Positions 28,302-41,231 are shown, counted from the stretch's first letter. The stretch is 64,000 nt of DNA from Rhodoplanes sp963724735 (GCA_963724735.1 CAVRVX010000002.1:196381-260380); one strand, 5' to 3'. Numbers and translations: made by a program. The notes: a model not told the origin generated them from the sequence alone.

Positions 28302-29282
28302 GTGCAAACGGTCACGGTCACCCCGGACGAAGCCGGCATGCGGGTCGATCGCTTCTTCGAGGCGCGGTTTCCGGGGCTCTCGTTCAGTCACATCCAGCGC
28401 ATCATCCGCAAGGGCGAGGTGCGGGTGAACGGAAAGCGCGTCGAGCCCAAGGACCGGCTGGAGGCAGGGCAGGCGGTGCGCATCCCGCCGCTCAAGCTCG
28501 ATGCACCCAAGCCCGCGCGCGCCGACAGCGAAGCCGACAAGACGCGCGCCTTCCTCGCTTCGATCACGCTCTACGAGGACGCCGACGTGCTCGTCCTCAA
28601 TAAGCCGATGGGGCTCGCGGTGCAGGGTGGTTCCGGCACCACGCGCCATGTCGACGGCATGCTCGATGTGTTGCGCGACCCCCATGGCCAACGTCCGCGG
28701 CTGGTGCACCGGCTCGACAAGGACACGGCGGGCTGCCTGCTCGTCGCCAAGTCGCGGTTCGCCGCGGCGGCGCTGGCAAAAACCTTCCGCTCGCGGGCGG
28801 CGCGCAAAATCTATTGGGCGCTGGTCGCGGGCGTGCCGAAGCCGCGCCAGGGCCGCATCTCCACCTTCCTCGCCAAAGAGGAGCGCGAGGAGGATTCGTT
28901 CATGCGCATCGCCGCTCACGGCGAGAAGGGCGCAAGCCACGCGGTCACCTATTATGCCGTCATCGAAACGGCAGGCCAGCAGCTCGCCTGGCTGTCGCTC
29001 AAGCCGGTGACCGGGCGCACCCATCAGCTGCGCGCCCATCTCGCCCATATCGGCCATCCGATCGTGGGCGATCCGAAATATTTCTCCAAGGAGAACTGGC
29101 AGCTTCCCGGCGGGATGCAGAACCGCCTGCATCTTCTGGCGCGGCGCATCGTGGCGCCGCATCCGCGCGCGGGCGTCATCGACGTAAGCGCGCCGCTGCC
29201 GCCGCACATGGCGCAGTCCTGGAACCTGCTCGGCTTCGACGTTTCGCGCTACGACCCGATCGAGGATGCGCCCGAGGAGTAG
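28302..29282 (+). CDS. RluC/RluD-type 23S rRNA pseudouridine synthase
   Basis: 326 residues from GTG 28302. An N-terminal S4 RNA-binding domain (MRVDRFFEARFPGLSFSHIQ, RKGEVRVNGKR) precedes the catalytic domain with HRLDKDTAGCLLVAKS (D139) and the late LKPVTGRTHQLRAHLAHIGH. Upstream sequence in the same frame runs through the repeat cluster and is not credible protein. RluC and RluD cannot be told apart here; the overall sequence looks more like RluC. It modifies uridines in 23S rRNA. Confidence 0.85.
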   Translation: MQTVTVTPDEAGMRVDRFFEARFPGLSFSHIQRIIRKGEVRVNGKRVEPKDRLEAGQAVRIPPLKLDAPKPARADSEADKTRAFLASITLYEDADVLVLNKPMGLAVQGGSGTTRHVDGMLDVLRDPHGQRPRLVHRLDKDTAGCLLVAKSRFAAAALAKTFRSRAARKIYWALVAGVPKPRQGRISTFLAKEEREEDSFMRIAAHGEKGASHAVTYYAVIETAGQQLAWLSLKPVTGRTHQLRAHLAHIGHPIVGDPKYFSKENWQLPGGMQNRLHLLARRIVAPHPRAGVIDVSAPLPPHMAQSWNLLGFDVSRYDPIEDAPEE

Positions 29283-29425
29283 CACCGGGCCTCATGGGAC
29301 ATCGGCGCAGCGTCCAAATATCCTGCCGGCTCGCCGAGATCCTTGACGGCGGAATAGCAAGAAACCGGAAGCGTCCGCCTCGTTTCGGGAAGCATCCACA
29401 GGCCTCTCAATTTCTGTGGATGCCC

Positions 29426-29450
29426 GGAACCTTTTTCGCACTGCAGCGTT
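29426..29450 (+). promoter_or_regulatory. EcfG-type promoter of the HWE kinase/receiver pair
   Basis: ggaac (29426-29430), exactly 16 bases, then cgtt (29447-29450): consensus EcfG spacing, 51 bases before the kinase start. It is the second such site in the window (the other at 9640). Confidence 0.75.
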
Positions 29451-29501
29451 GGGCCCGAGATTAATAAATGCGCCTAATCCTACTACAGCCGGACTCCCGC
29501 C

Positions 29502-30530
29502 ATGCAAGACGTCCCCAAAGACGCGGTCCAGAACGAATCTATGGCGATTACGAAAACTAAAAAACTAAATGAATTATTAGATTTAATCGATAATGCTCCC
29601 ATAGCCCTTTATTTGTGCGATCACACCGGATCGTTGCGACACTATAACCTTCGAGCCGGCCAATTATGGGGCTGGTCGGGGCTAAACGCGACTGCGAACA
29701 ACCCATCCTGCGATGCGGGCGGCGCGCTACCTCTGCCCGAAGGGGTCCCGGCGGCAGAAGTCGTCCGAACCGGCCAGCCGGTGTGCAATTACGAGTTCGT
29801 TCTCGACCGTGCGGACGGGAGCTCGGTCGTCCTGTTGGCGAACGCCAACCCGGTGATCGGCGAGGACGGGACCATCGCGGGAGTTATCGGCTGCCTGCAG
29901 GATGTCACCGAGCTTCGGCGCGCCGCCTTCCAACATAAGGCGCTGCTGAACGAGTTGAACCATCGGGTGAAGAATACGCTCGCGACGGTTCAGCTGCTCG
30001 CCGCGCAGACCATTCGGAAATGCGGTCTTGCGAAGGACGTTCAGGACGATTTCGAGGCGAGGCTGGTCGCGCTCAGCCGCGCGCACGATCATCTGACGCG
30101 CGAGCGCTGGGAGCCCGTCGACCTTCGCACGATCGTGCAGAAGGCGGTCGAGCCTTATCGTGAATTAAGCTCCGATATGGTGCGGATCTACGGCGAGCAG
30201 ATCAAGGTCGGCGCGCAGGCGTCGCTGACGCTCGCGATGATCTTCCACGAGCTCGCGAACAACGCAGCGAAATTCGGCGCGTTGTCCTCTAATGACGGGC
30301 GTCTCGCGGTTTCCTGGGAAGTGGCGAACGAGGTGCGCGAGCCGACGCTGGTCATCGACTGGAAGGAAAGCGGCGGGCCGCCGGTGAGCGCGCCGGCGCG
30401 GTTCGGCTTCGGCAGCAGACTGCTGCAGCAGGGCATCTCCCGCCAGTTCAAGGGGTCTACGAGGCTTGACTACGATCCGTCGGGGCTGCGATGTAGAATG
30501 GAAATTCCATTACCATCGACCCCGGAATAA
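29502..30530 (+). CDS. HWE-family sensor histidine kinase with PAS-like input domain
   Basis: 342 residues, no membrane segment. A PAS-like domain (LLDLIDNAPIALYLCDHTGSLRHYNLRA ... IAGVIGCLQDVTELRRA, residues ~24-141) is followed by the HWE H-box ELNHRVKNTLATVQ (His154), the N-box HELANNAAKFGAL and the WKE motif (286-288) that names the family, then FGFGSRLLQQG. HWE kinases are typical of Hyphomicrobiales and often feed the general stress response. The stop overlaps the receiver start (TAATG). Confidence 0.9.
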   Translation: MQDVPKDAVQNESMAITKTKKLNELLDLIDNAPIALYLCDHTGSLRHYNLRAGQLWGWSGLNATANNPSCDAGGALPLPEGVPAAEVVRTGQPVCNYEFVLDRADGSSVVLLANANPVIGEDGTIAGVIGCLQDVTELRRAAFQHKALLNELNHRVKNTLATVQLLAAQTIRKCGLAKDVQDDFEARLVALSRAHDHLTRERWEPVDLRTIVQKAVEPYRELSSDMVRIYGEQIKVGAQASLTLAMIFHELANNAAKFGALSSNDGRLAVSWEVANEVREPTLVIDWKESGGPPVSAPARFGFGSRLLQQGISRQFKGSTRLDYDPSGLRCRMEIPLPSTPE

Positions 30531-30931
30531 TGACGGACGAAAGCGCCGATCAGCTCAGGCCGCTTCTTGATCGCCTCCATGTCCTCATCGTCGAGGACGA
30601 GGCGATTATTTCCTTCTTGATCGAAGACATGCTGCTTGAATTGGGCTGCCGGAGCGTCACCAATGTCGCCGGCATCCTGGAGGCGTTTACGGCTCTCGAT
30701 GAGGGCCGTCCCGACGTCGCCGTGCTCGACGTCAATCTCGATGGACAGGAGGTCTATCCCGTCGCACAACGGTTGCAATCCATCGGCATTCCGTTCGTCT
30801 TCACGACAGGCTATGGCAGTGACGGACTCAAACCCGAATGGGCCCACATGCCGGTCGTCCAGAAGCCTTTTCGGGCGGACATGCTCGCCAAGGCCCTCCT
30901 CTCCGTTCTCGCCAATGCGCAATCAGGTTGA
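30530..30931 (+). CDS. Single-domain response regulator (receiver only)
   Basis: 133 residues: acidic pocket E22/D23 (LIVEDEAII), phospho-acceptor D67 (VAVLDVNLDG), T92/T93 region FTTGYG and K112 (VVQKPFR). No output domain follows, so it passes the phosphate on, as with single-domain receivers of the general stress network. Translationally coupled to the HWE kinase, its likely partner. Confidence 0.9.
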   Translation: MTDESADQLRPLLDRLHVLIVEDEAIISFLIEDMLLELGCRSVTNVAGILEAFTALDEGRPDVAVLDVNLDGQEVYPVAQRLQSIGIPFVFTTGYGSDGLKPEWAHMPVVQKPFRADMLAKALLSVLANAQSG

Positions 30932-30989
30932 GCGGCCCCCGGTCCGCGGGGTCGCCGCCACGTTCAACGACAACCTGGAATGATCAACC

Positions 30990-32768
30990 ATGACTTCTCC
31001 CTTGACATCGTCCAAAGCGGCGCTCGCCGGTCGCCTGAACGCCCAATCCTTTGCCTTCCCAAAGCCGCTTGCCGACGCGGTCGAGAAGGAAGCCGACGCC
31101 TGGCGCGCGCAAGACAAGGTGCGGCGGCTCTGGCAGCGCGACACGTCACTGTGGACGGGCGGAGATGAAGACAAGTGGGTTGGCTGGCTGACGATCCTCG
31201 AGGAGTCGGCCAAGCAACTCGGCGAATATCAATCGTTCGCACAGGATGTGCGGCAGGCGGGCTTCACCGATGCGCTGCTGCTCGGCATGGGCGGGTCGAG
31301 CCTGGGACCGGAGGTGCTGGCCGAAATCTTTGGGCCGCAGCCCGGCTTCCCGCATCTGCGCATTCTCGACTCGACCGATCCCGCGCAAATCCTCGCCACC
31401 GAAGCCGCCGTGAAACTCGCTTCGACGCTCGTCATCATTTCGAGCAAGTCCGGCGGCACCACCGAGCCGAATGTTCTGCTCGCTTATTTCTTCGCGCGCC
31501 TGCGCCAGACGGTCGGCGAGGGTCGCGCCGGGCAGCACGTCGTCACCGTCACCGATCCGGGCTCGTCCATGGAAAAGGTGGCGCAGCGCGACAAGTTCCG
31601 CCGCATTTTCCATGGCGAGCCAAGCATCGGGGGACGCTTCTCGGTGCTGTCGCCGTTCGGACTCGTGCCCGCGGCTGCCGCCGGCTTCAACGTCGACAAG
31701 CTGGTCGCTGCCGGGCTCGCCATGATGCGCGCCTGCGGTCCCGATGTCCCGCCGGCCGACAATCCCGGGGCGCGGCTCGGACTTGCGCTCGAACTCGCGG
31801 CACGCATGGGCCGCGACAAGGTCACGCTGCTTTCTTCGCCCCGCTTCGCCGTATTCGGCGCATGGGTCGAACAGCTCATCGCCGAATCGACCGGCAAGAA
31901 CGGCAAGGCGATCGTCCCTGTGGATATCGAACCGCTGGGGCCGCCCGACGTCTATGGCGCGGATCGCCTCTTCATCGATTTGCGCATGGCCTCGGAACAC
32001 TCGGCTTCCGACGCCGTGGCGCTCGCCGCGCTGGAGAGGTTGGGTCACCCCGTCGTCCGCATCGTGTTGGAATCGCCTGAGGACATCGCGCAGGAGTTCT
32101 TCCGGTTCGAGTTCGCCACCGCGGTGGCGGGCGCCGTCACCGGCATCCACCCCTTCGATCAGCCCGACGTGGAAGCGACTAAGATCAAGACGCGCGAACT
32201 GACCGCTGCGTTCGAGAAGACGGGCGCCCTGCCGAGCGAGACGCCGGCCGCCGTCGACGGCGCGTTCGAACTTTACACCGACGCGAAGAACGCCGACGCG
32301 CTGCGTCGGGTTGGGGCGGGCGCCAGCCTCGAAAGCTGGCTGCAGGCGCATTTCTCCCGCCTGAAGCCGGGGGACTACGCCGCGATCCTCGCCTATATAG
32401 CCCGCAACCGCGCAAACACCGAGCCGTTGCAGCGGATGCGGCTGGCCGTGCGCGACCGGCGCGAGGTGGCTACCTGCCTGGGATTCGGGCCGCGGTTCCT
32501 GCACTCGACCGGCCAAGCCTACAAGGGCGGCCCGGACACGGGAGTCTTCCTCCAGATCACAGCAGAGGATCGCCCCGATCTGCCCGTACCGGGTCAGGCG
32601 GCGAGCTTCGGCATCGTCAAGGCGGCGCAGGCGCGCGGCGATTTCGACGTGCTTGCGGAGCGCGGACGGCGCGCCTTGCGCGTGCACATCAAGGGCGACC
32701 TGGCCAAGGGCCTTGCCGAATTGGCCGACGCGGTGACGCGGGCCGTGCGGAAGGGGGCGCGGGCGTGA
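30990..32768 (+). CDS. pgi: Glucose-6-phosphate isomerase, the isomerase half of a transaldolase-isomerase fusion family
   Basis: 592 residues with the sugar-isomerase motifs LLGMGGSSLGPEVLAEIFG, VIISSKSGGTTEPN, FGAWVEQLIAESTGKNGKAIVPV and the C-terminal GFGPRFLHSTGQAYKGGP. The sequence matches the isomerase part of the bifunctional transaldolase/phosphoglucose isomerase found in many alphaproteobacteria, which is ~950 residues long; no transaldolase part is present upstream. The N-terminal ~60 residues correspond to the linker of the fusion. It interconverts glucose- and fructose-6-phosphate. The next gene overlaps it by four bases. Confidence 0.82.
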   Translation: MTSPLTSSKAALAGRLNAQSFAFPKPLADAVEKEADAWRAQDKVRRLWQRDTSLWTGGDEDKWVGWLTILEESAKQLGEYQSFAQDVRQAGFTDALLLGMGGSSLGPEVLAEIFGPQPGFPHLRILDSTDPAQILATEAAVKLASTLVIISSKSGGTTEPNVLLAYFFARLRQTVGEGRAGQHVVTVTDPGSSMEKVAQRDKFRRIFHGEPSIGGRFSVLSPFGLVPAAAAGFNVDKLVAAGLAMMRACGPDVPPADNPGARLGLALELAARMGRDKVTLLSSPRFAVFGAWVEQLIAESTGKNGKAIVPVDIEPLGPPDVYGADRLFIDLRMASEHSASDAVALAALERLGHPVVRIVLESPEDIAQEFFRFEFATAVAGAVTGIHPFDQPDVEATKIKTRELTAAFEKTGALPSETPAAVDGAFELYTDAKNADALRRVGAGASLESWLQAHFSRLKPGDYAAILAYIARNRANTEPLQRMRLAVRDRREVATCLGFGPRFLHSTGQAYKGGPDTGVFLQITAEDRPDLPVPGQAASFGIVKAAQARGDFDVLAERGRRALRVHIKGDLAKGLAELADAVTRAVRKGARA

Positions 32769-33439
32769 CCGCCGCGCCGAACGGCGAGGGGGAGCGCGCG
32801 CCGGTCAAAACGCGCGCAACCGTCATCCCGGTCACTCCCTTTCAGCAGAATTGCACGCTCGTCTGGAACGAAGCCGACCATCGCGGCGCCGTCGTCGATC
32901 CGGGCGGCGATCTTGCGCTGATCGAGAAGGCGATCGACCAGGCGAAAGTGAAAGTCGAGCGCATCCTCTTGACGCACGGACACGTCGATCACGTGGGAGC
33001 GGCGGCCGACCTCAAGAAAAAACTCGGCGTTCCGATCGAAGGACCGCATCGCGCGGACCAGTTCCTGCTCGACCATGTGATCGAGTCCGGCCGTACCTTC
33101 GGCCTCTCCGGGCTGCGCAATGTGACGCCGGACCGGTGGCTCGACGACGGTGACCAGGTGCAAATCGGCGATCTCGTGCTCGACGTGTTGCATTGCCCGG
33201 GCCATTCCCCCGGGAGCGTGGTCTTTTTCAACCCGGCGCAGCGGTTTGCATTCGTCGGCGACGTTCTGTTCCAGGGGTCGATCGGCCGCACTGACCTGCC
33301 CGGCGGCGACTACGACACCTTGATCCGCTCCATCAAGACGAAGCTGCTGCCGCTCGGCGACGATGTCGTCTTTGTCTGCGGGCATGGACCGACCAGCACC
33401 TTCGGGCAGGAACGCGCGACCAATCCCTTCCTTCGTTAG
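32765..33439 (+). CDS. Metallo-beta-lactamase fold hydrolase, glyoxalase II-like
   Basis: 224 residues from a GTG overlapping the pgi stop (GTGA). Metal ligands: THGHVDHVG (71-76 region), later GHSPGSV, FVGDVLFQGSIGRTDLPGGD and VFVCGHGPTST. The short FQQNC motif and the size fit the YcbL / glyoxalase II-like subgroup of hydroxyacylglutathione hydrolases and sulfur dioxygenases. Zinc-dependent thioester hydrolysis is the likely reaction. Confidence 0.82.
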   Translation: MTAAPNGEGERAPVKTRATVIPVTPFQQNCTLVWNEADHRGAVVDPGGDLALIEKAIDQAKVKVERILLTHGHVDHVGAAADLKKKLGVPIEGPHRADQFLLDHVIESGRTFGLSGLRNVTPDRWLDDGDQVQIGDLVLDVLHCPGHSPGSVVFFNPAQRFAFVGDVLFQGSIGRTDLPGGDYDTLIRSIKTKLLPLGDDVVFVCGHGPTSTFGQERATNPFLR

Positions 33440-33548
33440 AGGATTTTCCGGCCAAGCGGAAACCGGTTCGCCGCGGACCGCCCAAGGACGCAAGAGAGCA
33501 TTCCGGCTGGAACGGAATTCGTTCTCGCCCGCGGCGCGGCGTGGCCAA

Positions 33549-34166
33549 TCAACCGGACCGCTGTCGCATCCGTGCGCGCACCGCAAGCACGCCAATCACC
33601 ACCAGGCCCGCAATGATAAGCGCCGCCGGCCAAAACTTACGCGCGAGTCTTATCAGCGCCTCGGCGTGTTCGCCGACATAATGACCGAACAGCATCCAGA
33701 CCGCGACCCACATTGCCGCCCCGAGCATGTCGAGCAGAACAAAGCGGCTCCACGCCGTGTTCAACACGCCCGCCACAGGCCCGTTGAGCTGGCGGAGGAA
33801 GGCGACGAAGCGCGCAAAGACGACAGTGATCGGTCCGTATGTCGCGTAGACGGATTCGACTTTGCCGAGGCGCTCCGGTCGCAGTCCGATCCGCGCGCCG
33901 TAGCGGAGAAGGAGCGTGCGTCCGGCATAACGGCCGACTGCAAAGGCGAGATTGTCGCCGATCACCGCGCCGGCCCAGGCCGCGAGATAGAGCGTTGGCC
34001 AGTGCAATTCGCCACGCGCGGCAAGCGCTGACGCGAATATCAGCAGCGTCTCTCCCGGCGCCGGCGCTCCCAACGCCTCCAGCATGATGATGACCATCAC
34101 CGCGGCCGCGCCGTATTCCCGGATCGCGGGCTCCAATTCTCTGATCAGATGATGAATCTCGCCCAT
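33549..34166 (-). CDS. DedA family membrane protein
   Basis: 205 residues with the DedA core: EALGAPAPGETLLIFASALA, GAVIGDNLAFAVGRYAG and the FARFVAFLRQLNGPVAGV arginine motif, and four to five transmembrane helices. By family, DedA/DTT1 proteins are undecaprenyl-phosphate or phospholipid transporters or scramblases. Stand-alone gene, divergent from the Pcm-like gene. Confidence 0.9.
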   Translation of the reverse strand: MGEIHHLIRELEPAIREYGAAAVMVIIMLEALGAPAPGETLLIFASALAARGELHWPTLYLAAWAGAVIGDNLAFAVGRYAGRTLLLRYGARIGLRPERLGKVESVYATYGPITVVFARFVAFLRQLNGPVAGVLNTAWSRFVLLDMLGAAMWVAVWMLFGHYVGEHAEALIRLARKFWPAALIIAGLVVIGVLAVRARMRQRSG

Positions 34167-34364
34167 GGCCTGCCGCCTCGTAATGACTGCACATCCGTTG
34201 CTTGTGACGGGTGCGGCGCCGCCCGCAACCGAAATCGAAGATGAGGGCAGCGCGCCCCAACCGAATTGCGCACGGCAGGATTAGCTGGACCTTGCCTTTT
34301 AGCGAACCGTGATCCAAAACCCGCTCGGTCCCGGACTATCCGGGCGGCGGACGGAGCCTGATCG

Positions 34365-35033
34365 ATGGATTTCGCGGCGATGCGACGCAAGATGGTCGAT
34401 AATCAGGTGCGTCCCAACGGCGTAACCGACCTTCGCTTGGTTGCGGCGATGCTGGAAACTCAGCGCGAGCGGTTTGTTCCCGCCGACAAGGCGGCATTGG
34501 CCTATCTGGACGGCGACCTGATGATCGCTGAAGGCGGGGCGGGCAGGGCAGCCCGCTTCCTGCTCGCGCCGATGGTGTTGGCGCGCCTCATTCAAATGGC
34601 CGACTTCGGGGATACGGACCGCGTTCTCGACGTCGCATGCGGAACGGGTTATTCGTCGGCGGTCCTCGCGCGACTGGCCGGCTCGGTCGTCGCGCTTGAG
34701 GAGGATGGCGATCTCGCCGACAAAGCTGTCCGGCTGCTCGCGCAATCTAAGATCGACAATGCGGAAGTTGTCAGGGGCCCGCTTACGGACGGCTGGCCCG
34801 CCAAGGCGCCTTACGACGCGATTCTGATCAACGGCGCGGTTGAGTACGTTCCGGAAGCTTTGCTCGATCAGATCAAGGACGGGGGACGACTGGTCGCCGT
34901 CGTCGGAGCGGCGCCTGTCGGCAAGGCGATGCTCTATCGACGCGTACCGGGCGACGTGAGCGGCCGACCGATCTTCGACGCGACAGCCCCGGTTTTGCCG
35001 AATTTCGTCAAGGCGAAAACCTTCGTTTTCTAA
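34365..35033 (+). CDS. Protein-L-isoaspartate O-methyltransferase family protein
   Basis: 222 residues. The SAM site is VLDVACGTGYSSAVLARL, followed by ALEEDGDLADKAV and YDAILINGAVEYVPEALLDQIKDGGRLVAVVG, with the typical opening MRRKMVDNQVRPNGVTD. It is the alphaproteobacterial Pcm-like group that commonly precedes tolC, as here (tolC starts 180 bases downstream). Whether it repairs isoaspartate is uncertain. Confidence 0.85.
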   Translation: MDFAAMRRKMVDNQVRPNGVTDLRLVAAMLETQRERFVPADKAALAYLDGDLMIAEGGAGRAARFLLAPMVLARLIQMADFGDTDRVLDVACGTGYSSAVLARLAGSVVALEEDGDLADKAVRLLAQSKIDNAEVVRGPLTDGWPAKAPYDAILINGAVEYVPEALLDQIKDGGRLVAVVGAAPVGKAMLYRRVPGDVSGRPIFDATAPVLPNFVKAKTFVF

Positions 35034-35212
35034 AGGAATCGTTTATGTCGCCCCAGCTTTGCCCGATTCCAACCGTGCCGTGCTCGTTTTATGCATAAAA
35101 ATCCGTAACTTGTACTGTGGCCGACTTGCGCCACCAATTATCTCTTTGGTTAGCGGGGTTTTCACCAAACGCTGCAGTCTTTATTCTTCCATCTCCCGAA
35201 GGGGAGGGAATC

Positions 35213-36728
35213 GTGCGGAGGGGCTGGCCGCAAACATCAGGGTTGGTGAGCACAGCAGCCGCGGCGCTTCTGTGGGGGCTCGCGGTAGCGGTGTTGGCGC
35301 TGGCGTCGCTGTGGGCGACGGTGGGGGCGCGCGCGGATACGCTCGAGTGGGCGCTCGCCACGGCCTATCAAACCAATCCGCAGCTCAACTCGCAGCGTGC
35401 GATTACGCGTTCAACTGATGAGAACGTGCCCCAAGCCCTGTCTGGGTATCGGCCGACCATCAGTGCGACGCGTCTGACGGGCGGCAATGGCAGCGTTCAG
35501 TCTCGCGCGCCATGGGCACGACCCGTGCGCGCCACTTCGTCAGGCTGGTAGAGAGACAGGAGAATCACGGCGACCGAGGCGAATAGGAGCAGGGGGTCTG
35601 AATCAGACGGTGCTGCAGGGCACCTTCGATCCTCGCACGGTCGCAATCACCGGCACGCAGACGCTCTTCAACGGATTCCAGACCGGCAACCGCGTGCGCC
35701 AAGCGGAACATCAGGTCTCGGCGGCGCGCGAAACGTTGCGGATCATCGAGCAGAACGTGCTGTTCAACGCCGCCAGCGCTTACATGAACTTGTTGCGCGA
35801 CACCGCCATTCTGGAATTGCAGCGGAGCAATGTCGCGGTGCTGGTGGAGCAGCTCCGTCAGACGCGCGACCGATTCTCGGTCGGGGAGGTGACGCGCACG
35901 GACGTGGCGCAAGCGGAGTCGCGGCTTGCCGCAGGCCGCTCCCAGCTTGCCACGGCGGAGGCAAACTACAATAATTCAAAGGCGATCTATCGGCAGGTGA
36001 TCGGCGTCGATCCGGGCAAGCTCGCTCCCGCCTCTCCCGTCGATCGATTGTCGCCGCCGACGCTCGCCGGTTCGATCACAACCGGCCGTGCGGAGAACCC
36101 GAACGTGACCGCCGCGATGTTCGGCATCGACGTGCAGGCGCTCCAAATCAAAATCAACGAGGGCGCGCTGTATCCGGTGGTGACCGTGACCGGCACGGCG
36201 CAACAGGCCTGGGATTTGAGTCCGCTCATCAAAGAGCAGATCAACGCCTCGATCGTCGGCCAGGTGACGGTGCCCATCTATCGCGGCGGCTTGTTTTTCT
36301 CGGCGATCCGCCAGGCCAAGGAAACCCTTGCTCAGCGTCGCCTCGACATGGAGACCGGGCGCGATCAAGCTCAGGCGAACGTCGTGCAGGTCTGGGGGCA
36401 GCTGGAGGCTGCCAAGGCGCAGATCGCGGCAACGCAGGCGCAAGTCGCGGCGGCCGAAATCGCCCTCAACGGCGTGCGCGAGGAAGCGCGGGTCGGCCAG
36501 CGGACCACGCTGGACGTGCTCAATGCGCAGCAAGAACTGGTGAACGCGCGCGTCGCTCTGGTGACGGCGCAGCGTGACAGGGTCGTGTCCTCCTACGCCC
36601 TTCTCGCTGCGGTCGGCCGGCTGTCGCCGGTCGTGCTCCGCTTGCCGGTCGAGGTTTATGATCCCATGATCCATTATCAACAGATCCGTGACGTCTGGGC
36701 TGGAGCGCGCATCCCGGATGGGAAGTGA
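35213..36728 (+). CDS. tolC: TolC family outer-membrane efflux channel (frame broken)
   Basis: Start GTG 35213 follows a ggggaggg site and gives a signal peptide ending at GARAD. The first TolC repeat begins TLEWALATAYQTNPQLNSQRA and ALSGYRPTIS. Between ~35480 and 35600 the sequence is disturbed and the frame changes. From 35595 it continues to the stop with TQTLFNGFQTGNRVRQAEHQV, LFNAASAYMNLLRD, EVTRTDVAQAESRLA, and the second-half repeats VPIYRGGLFFSAIRQAKET and GQRTTLDVLNAQQELV. The total fits ~500 residues. It is the outer-membrane duct of type I and RND exporters. Confidence 0.82.
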
Positions 36729-36883
36729 CTGTCACAGACTGCTTGATCGGCGTTGTGCCGCGCGCTTTCTTGTGTTTGCTTGCAACCCTCGCGCCCGACC
36801 TCATACTCCGGTGAGGCTGCACGGATTGATTCGCGCTGGCGTCGATAGGCCGGGCGGGGTTACCGGCAGCGAGGACGCAGCCC

Positions 36884-37675
36884 ATGACCCACCCGGCCAA
36901 AGCCCAAGAGCCGCCGATGGACGAGATCATCGCCTCCATCCGGCGCATGATTTCCCCCGATAATCGCGTCAAGGACGATGCGCCAGCCACGAGCGAGCTG
37001 CCGCCGTCGCCCCCTGCGCCGCCTTCGGCCACCCCCACGAATCCAGTGTCGGCTCCACTGACGGCTTCCGCCCCTCCGGTGCGCACGAGCGCGCCAAACG
37101 CGCCAGTCTTTTCGACACGGGCCGGCTCGGACGGCACGGACGTACGGTTCGGCAAGCGCACGTTCGTCGGGCAGTCCTTTGCACCGCCTCCACAGCTCAA
37201 TGCCTCCTCTCCGGCCGCGAGCCCTATGTCTGGACAGGCAAACATGGACACGACGACGGCCGCGCGACCGGCCTTTCCCAAGACTGAGCCGCAAATCACA
37301 AACGCTGCCGCGGCAGCGAGGACCGAAGTGGACAGCCGCGCAAAACCTGATTTGCCAACCACGCCGGTTGCGTCCGGGAGAAGCGATGCGGACTACCCCC
37401 GGCTACGCAACAACGCGGCGGAGTCACCGGCGGCGCGCGAAGCCTCGCAACCGCCCGACGGCGCGGAATCGTTGTCGCCCGAGACCGCAGCGGCCGTCGG
37501 CGCGGCCCTGGATGCGCTGGCGCGGAGGGTCGCCGCGCAGAGTCCGCGCTCGCTCGAAGACGTCGTGCGCGACACCCTGCGTCCGATGCTGAAGGCTTGG
37601 CTCGACGACAACCTGCCGCAACTGGTCGAGCGGCTTGTCCGCGAGGAGATCGAACGGATCGCACGCTGGCGCTGA
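36884..37675 (+). CDS. popZ: PopZ / DUF2497 pole-organizing protein
   Basis: 263 residues. The N-terminal MDEIIASIRRMISPD and the C-terminal DVVRDTLRPMLKAWLDDNLPQLVERLVREEIERIARWR are the two conserved ends of DUF2497/PopZ, with a long Pro/Ala-rich disordered middle as in the family. PopZ assembles polar condensates that tether the centromere. In many Hyphomicrobiales it lies between tolC and valS, as here. Confidence 0.9.
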   Translation: MTHPAKAQEPPMDEIIASIRRMISPDNRVKDDAPATSELPPSPPAPPSATPTNPVSAPLTASAPPVRTSAPNAPVFSTRAGSDGTDVRFGKRTFVGQSFAPPPQLNASSPAASPMSGQANMDTTTAARPAFPKTEPQITNAAAAARTEVDSRAKPDLPTTPVASGRSDADYPRLRNNAAESPAAREASQPPDGAESLSPETAAAVGAALDALARRVAAQSPRSLEDVVRDTLRPMLKAWLDDNLPQLVERLVREEIERIARWR

Positions 37676-37792
37676 GCGCCTGCAGGCGAATTCAGAAAGT
37701 GCAGCCTGCTCTCGCGTGGACTTCGCATCCCGCCCGTTGACAGGGGCGCGGGACACGGGCTTTTTGGCCGGTCATCGCAGCGAGAGCGTCGG

Positions 37793-40621
<2,829 letters not shown>

Positions 40622-40670
40622 AAAGCGCTGCTTCGTAGAAGGATGGCTGCATCCCTTGCGTCGACCGACA

Positions 40671-41231
40671 CTACAGATCCCCTGGCCGAAACGCGTATGG
40701 CCTATTTGTAACGTGACCCCTTACCACTACATTGGCATTTCCAACATACCGTAGCAGCACTGGCGCGGAGGTCGCTTCCGTCGGCCTTTGGGGTGGCCTT
40801 GCAGTGACGGCGCTCTTGCTGATGACCGGAGGCGTAGCTGCAGTAAATGGCTTTGCCAACGATTGCGTCAGGGCTCGTCTTCGCTCACCGCAGCACGTCA
40901 TGATTAATCTCCTTGTGAGGGGTTCGTTGTTTCGTTCGACAATTAATGGTTCTGGGATATTGCGCTCCACCAGCATCGCTCCACCGGAAAGAGCCAGCCA
41001 CACGAGAACAAGCTCGAGTGGCTGCCTCGTTACAAAAAAAGCGAGAGGAGCCGCGACCCACAGACTCATGCATCCAAAGCAGTCCATCAATGTTCCAAAG
41101 AATGAATTGGCCAAATATTTGCGCACATGCACTACGATACCTGCCGGACCGTCTTCGGCTGTGAGCAAATGCGTCACCCGCCAGGTCGCCAGCACGGCAA
41201 GGATAAAGACGAACCAGGAATTTGCCGTCAT
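40671..41231 (-). CDS. DUF1360-like membrane protein
   Basis: 186 residues: two or three hydrophobic helices (WFVFILAVLATWRVTHLL, CFGCMSLWVAAPLAFFV, LELVLVWLALSGGAMLV) followed by a polar C-terminal tail. The WRVTHLLTAEDGP and CFGCMSLWV motifs match DUF1360, small membrane proteins of unknown function seen near phage and sporulation genes in other groups. The next gene upstream on the same strand is interrupted by an IS630 element. Confidence 0.7.
   Translation of the reverse strand: MTANSWFVFILAVLATWRVTHLLTAEDGPAGIVVHVRKYLANSFFGTLMDCFGCMSLWVAAPLAFFVTRQPLELVLVWLALSGGAMLVERNIPEPLIVERNNEPLTRRLIMTCCGERRRALTQSLAKPFTAATPPVISKSAVTARPPQRPTEATSAPVLLRYVGNANVVVRGHVTNRPYAFRPGDL

Noticed and set aside
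27219..29285. 688-codon minus-strand frame across the intergenic repeat cluster
   Set aside because: It spans a palindromic repeat region and the pseudouridine synthase in antisense; low-complexity translation.
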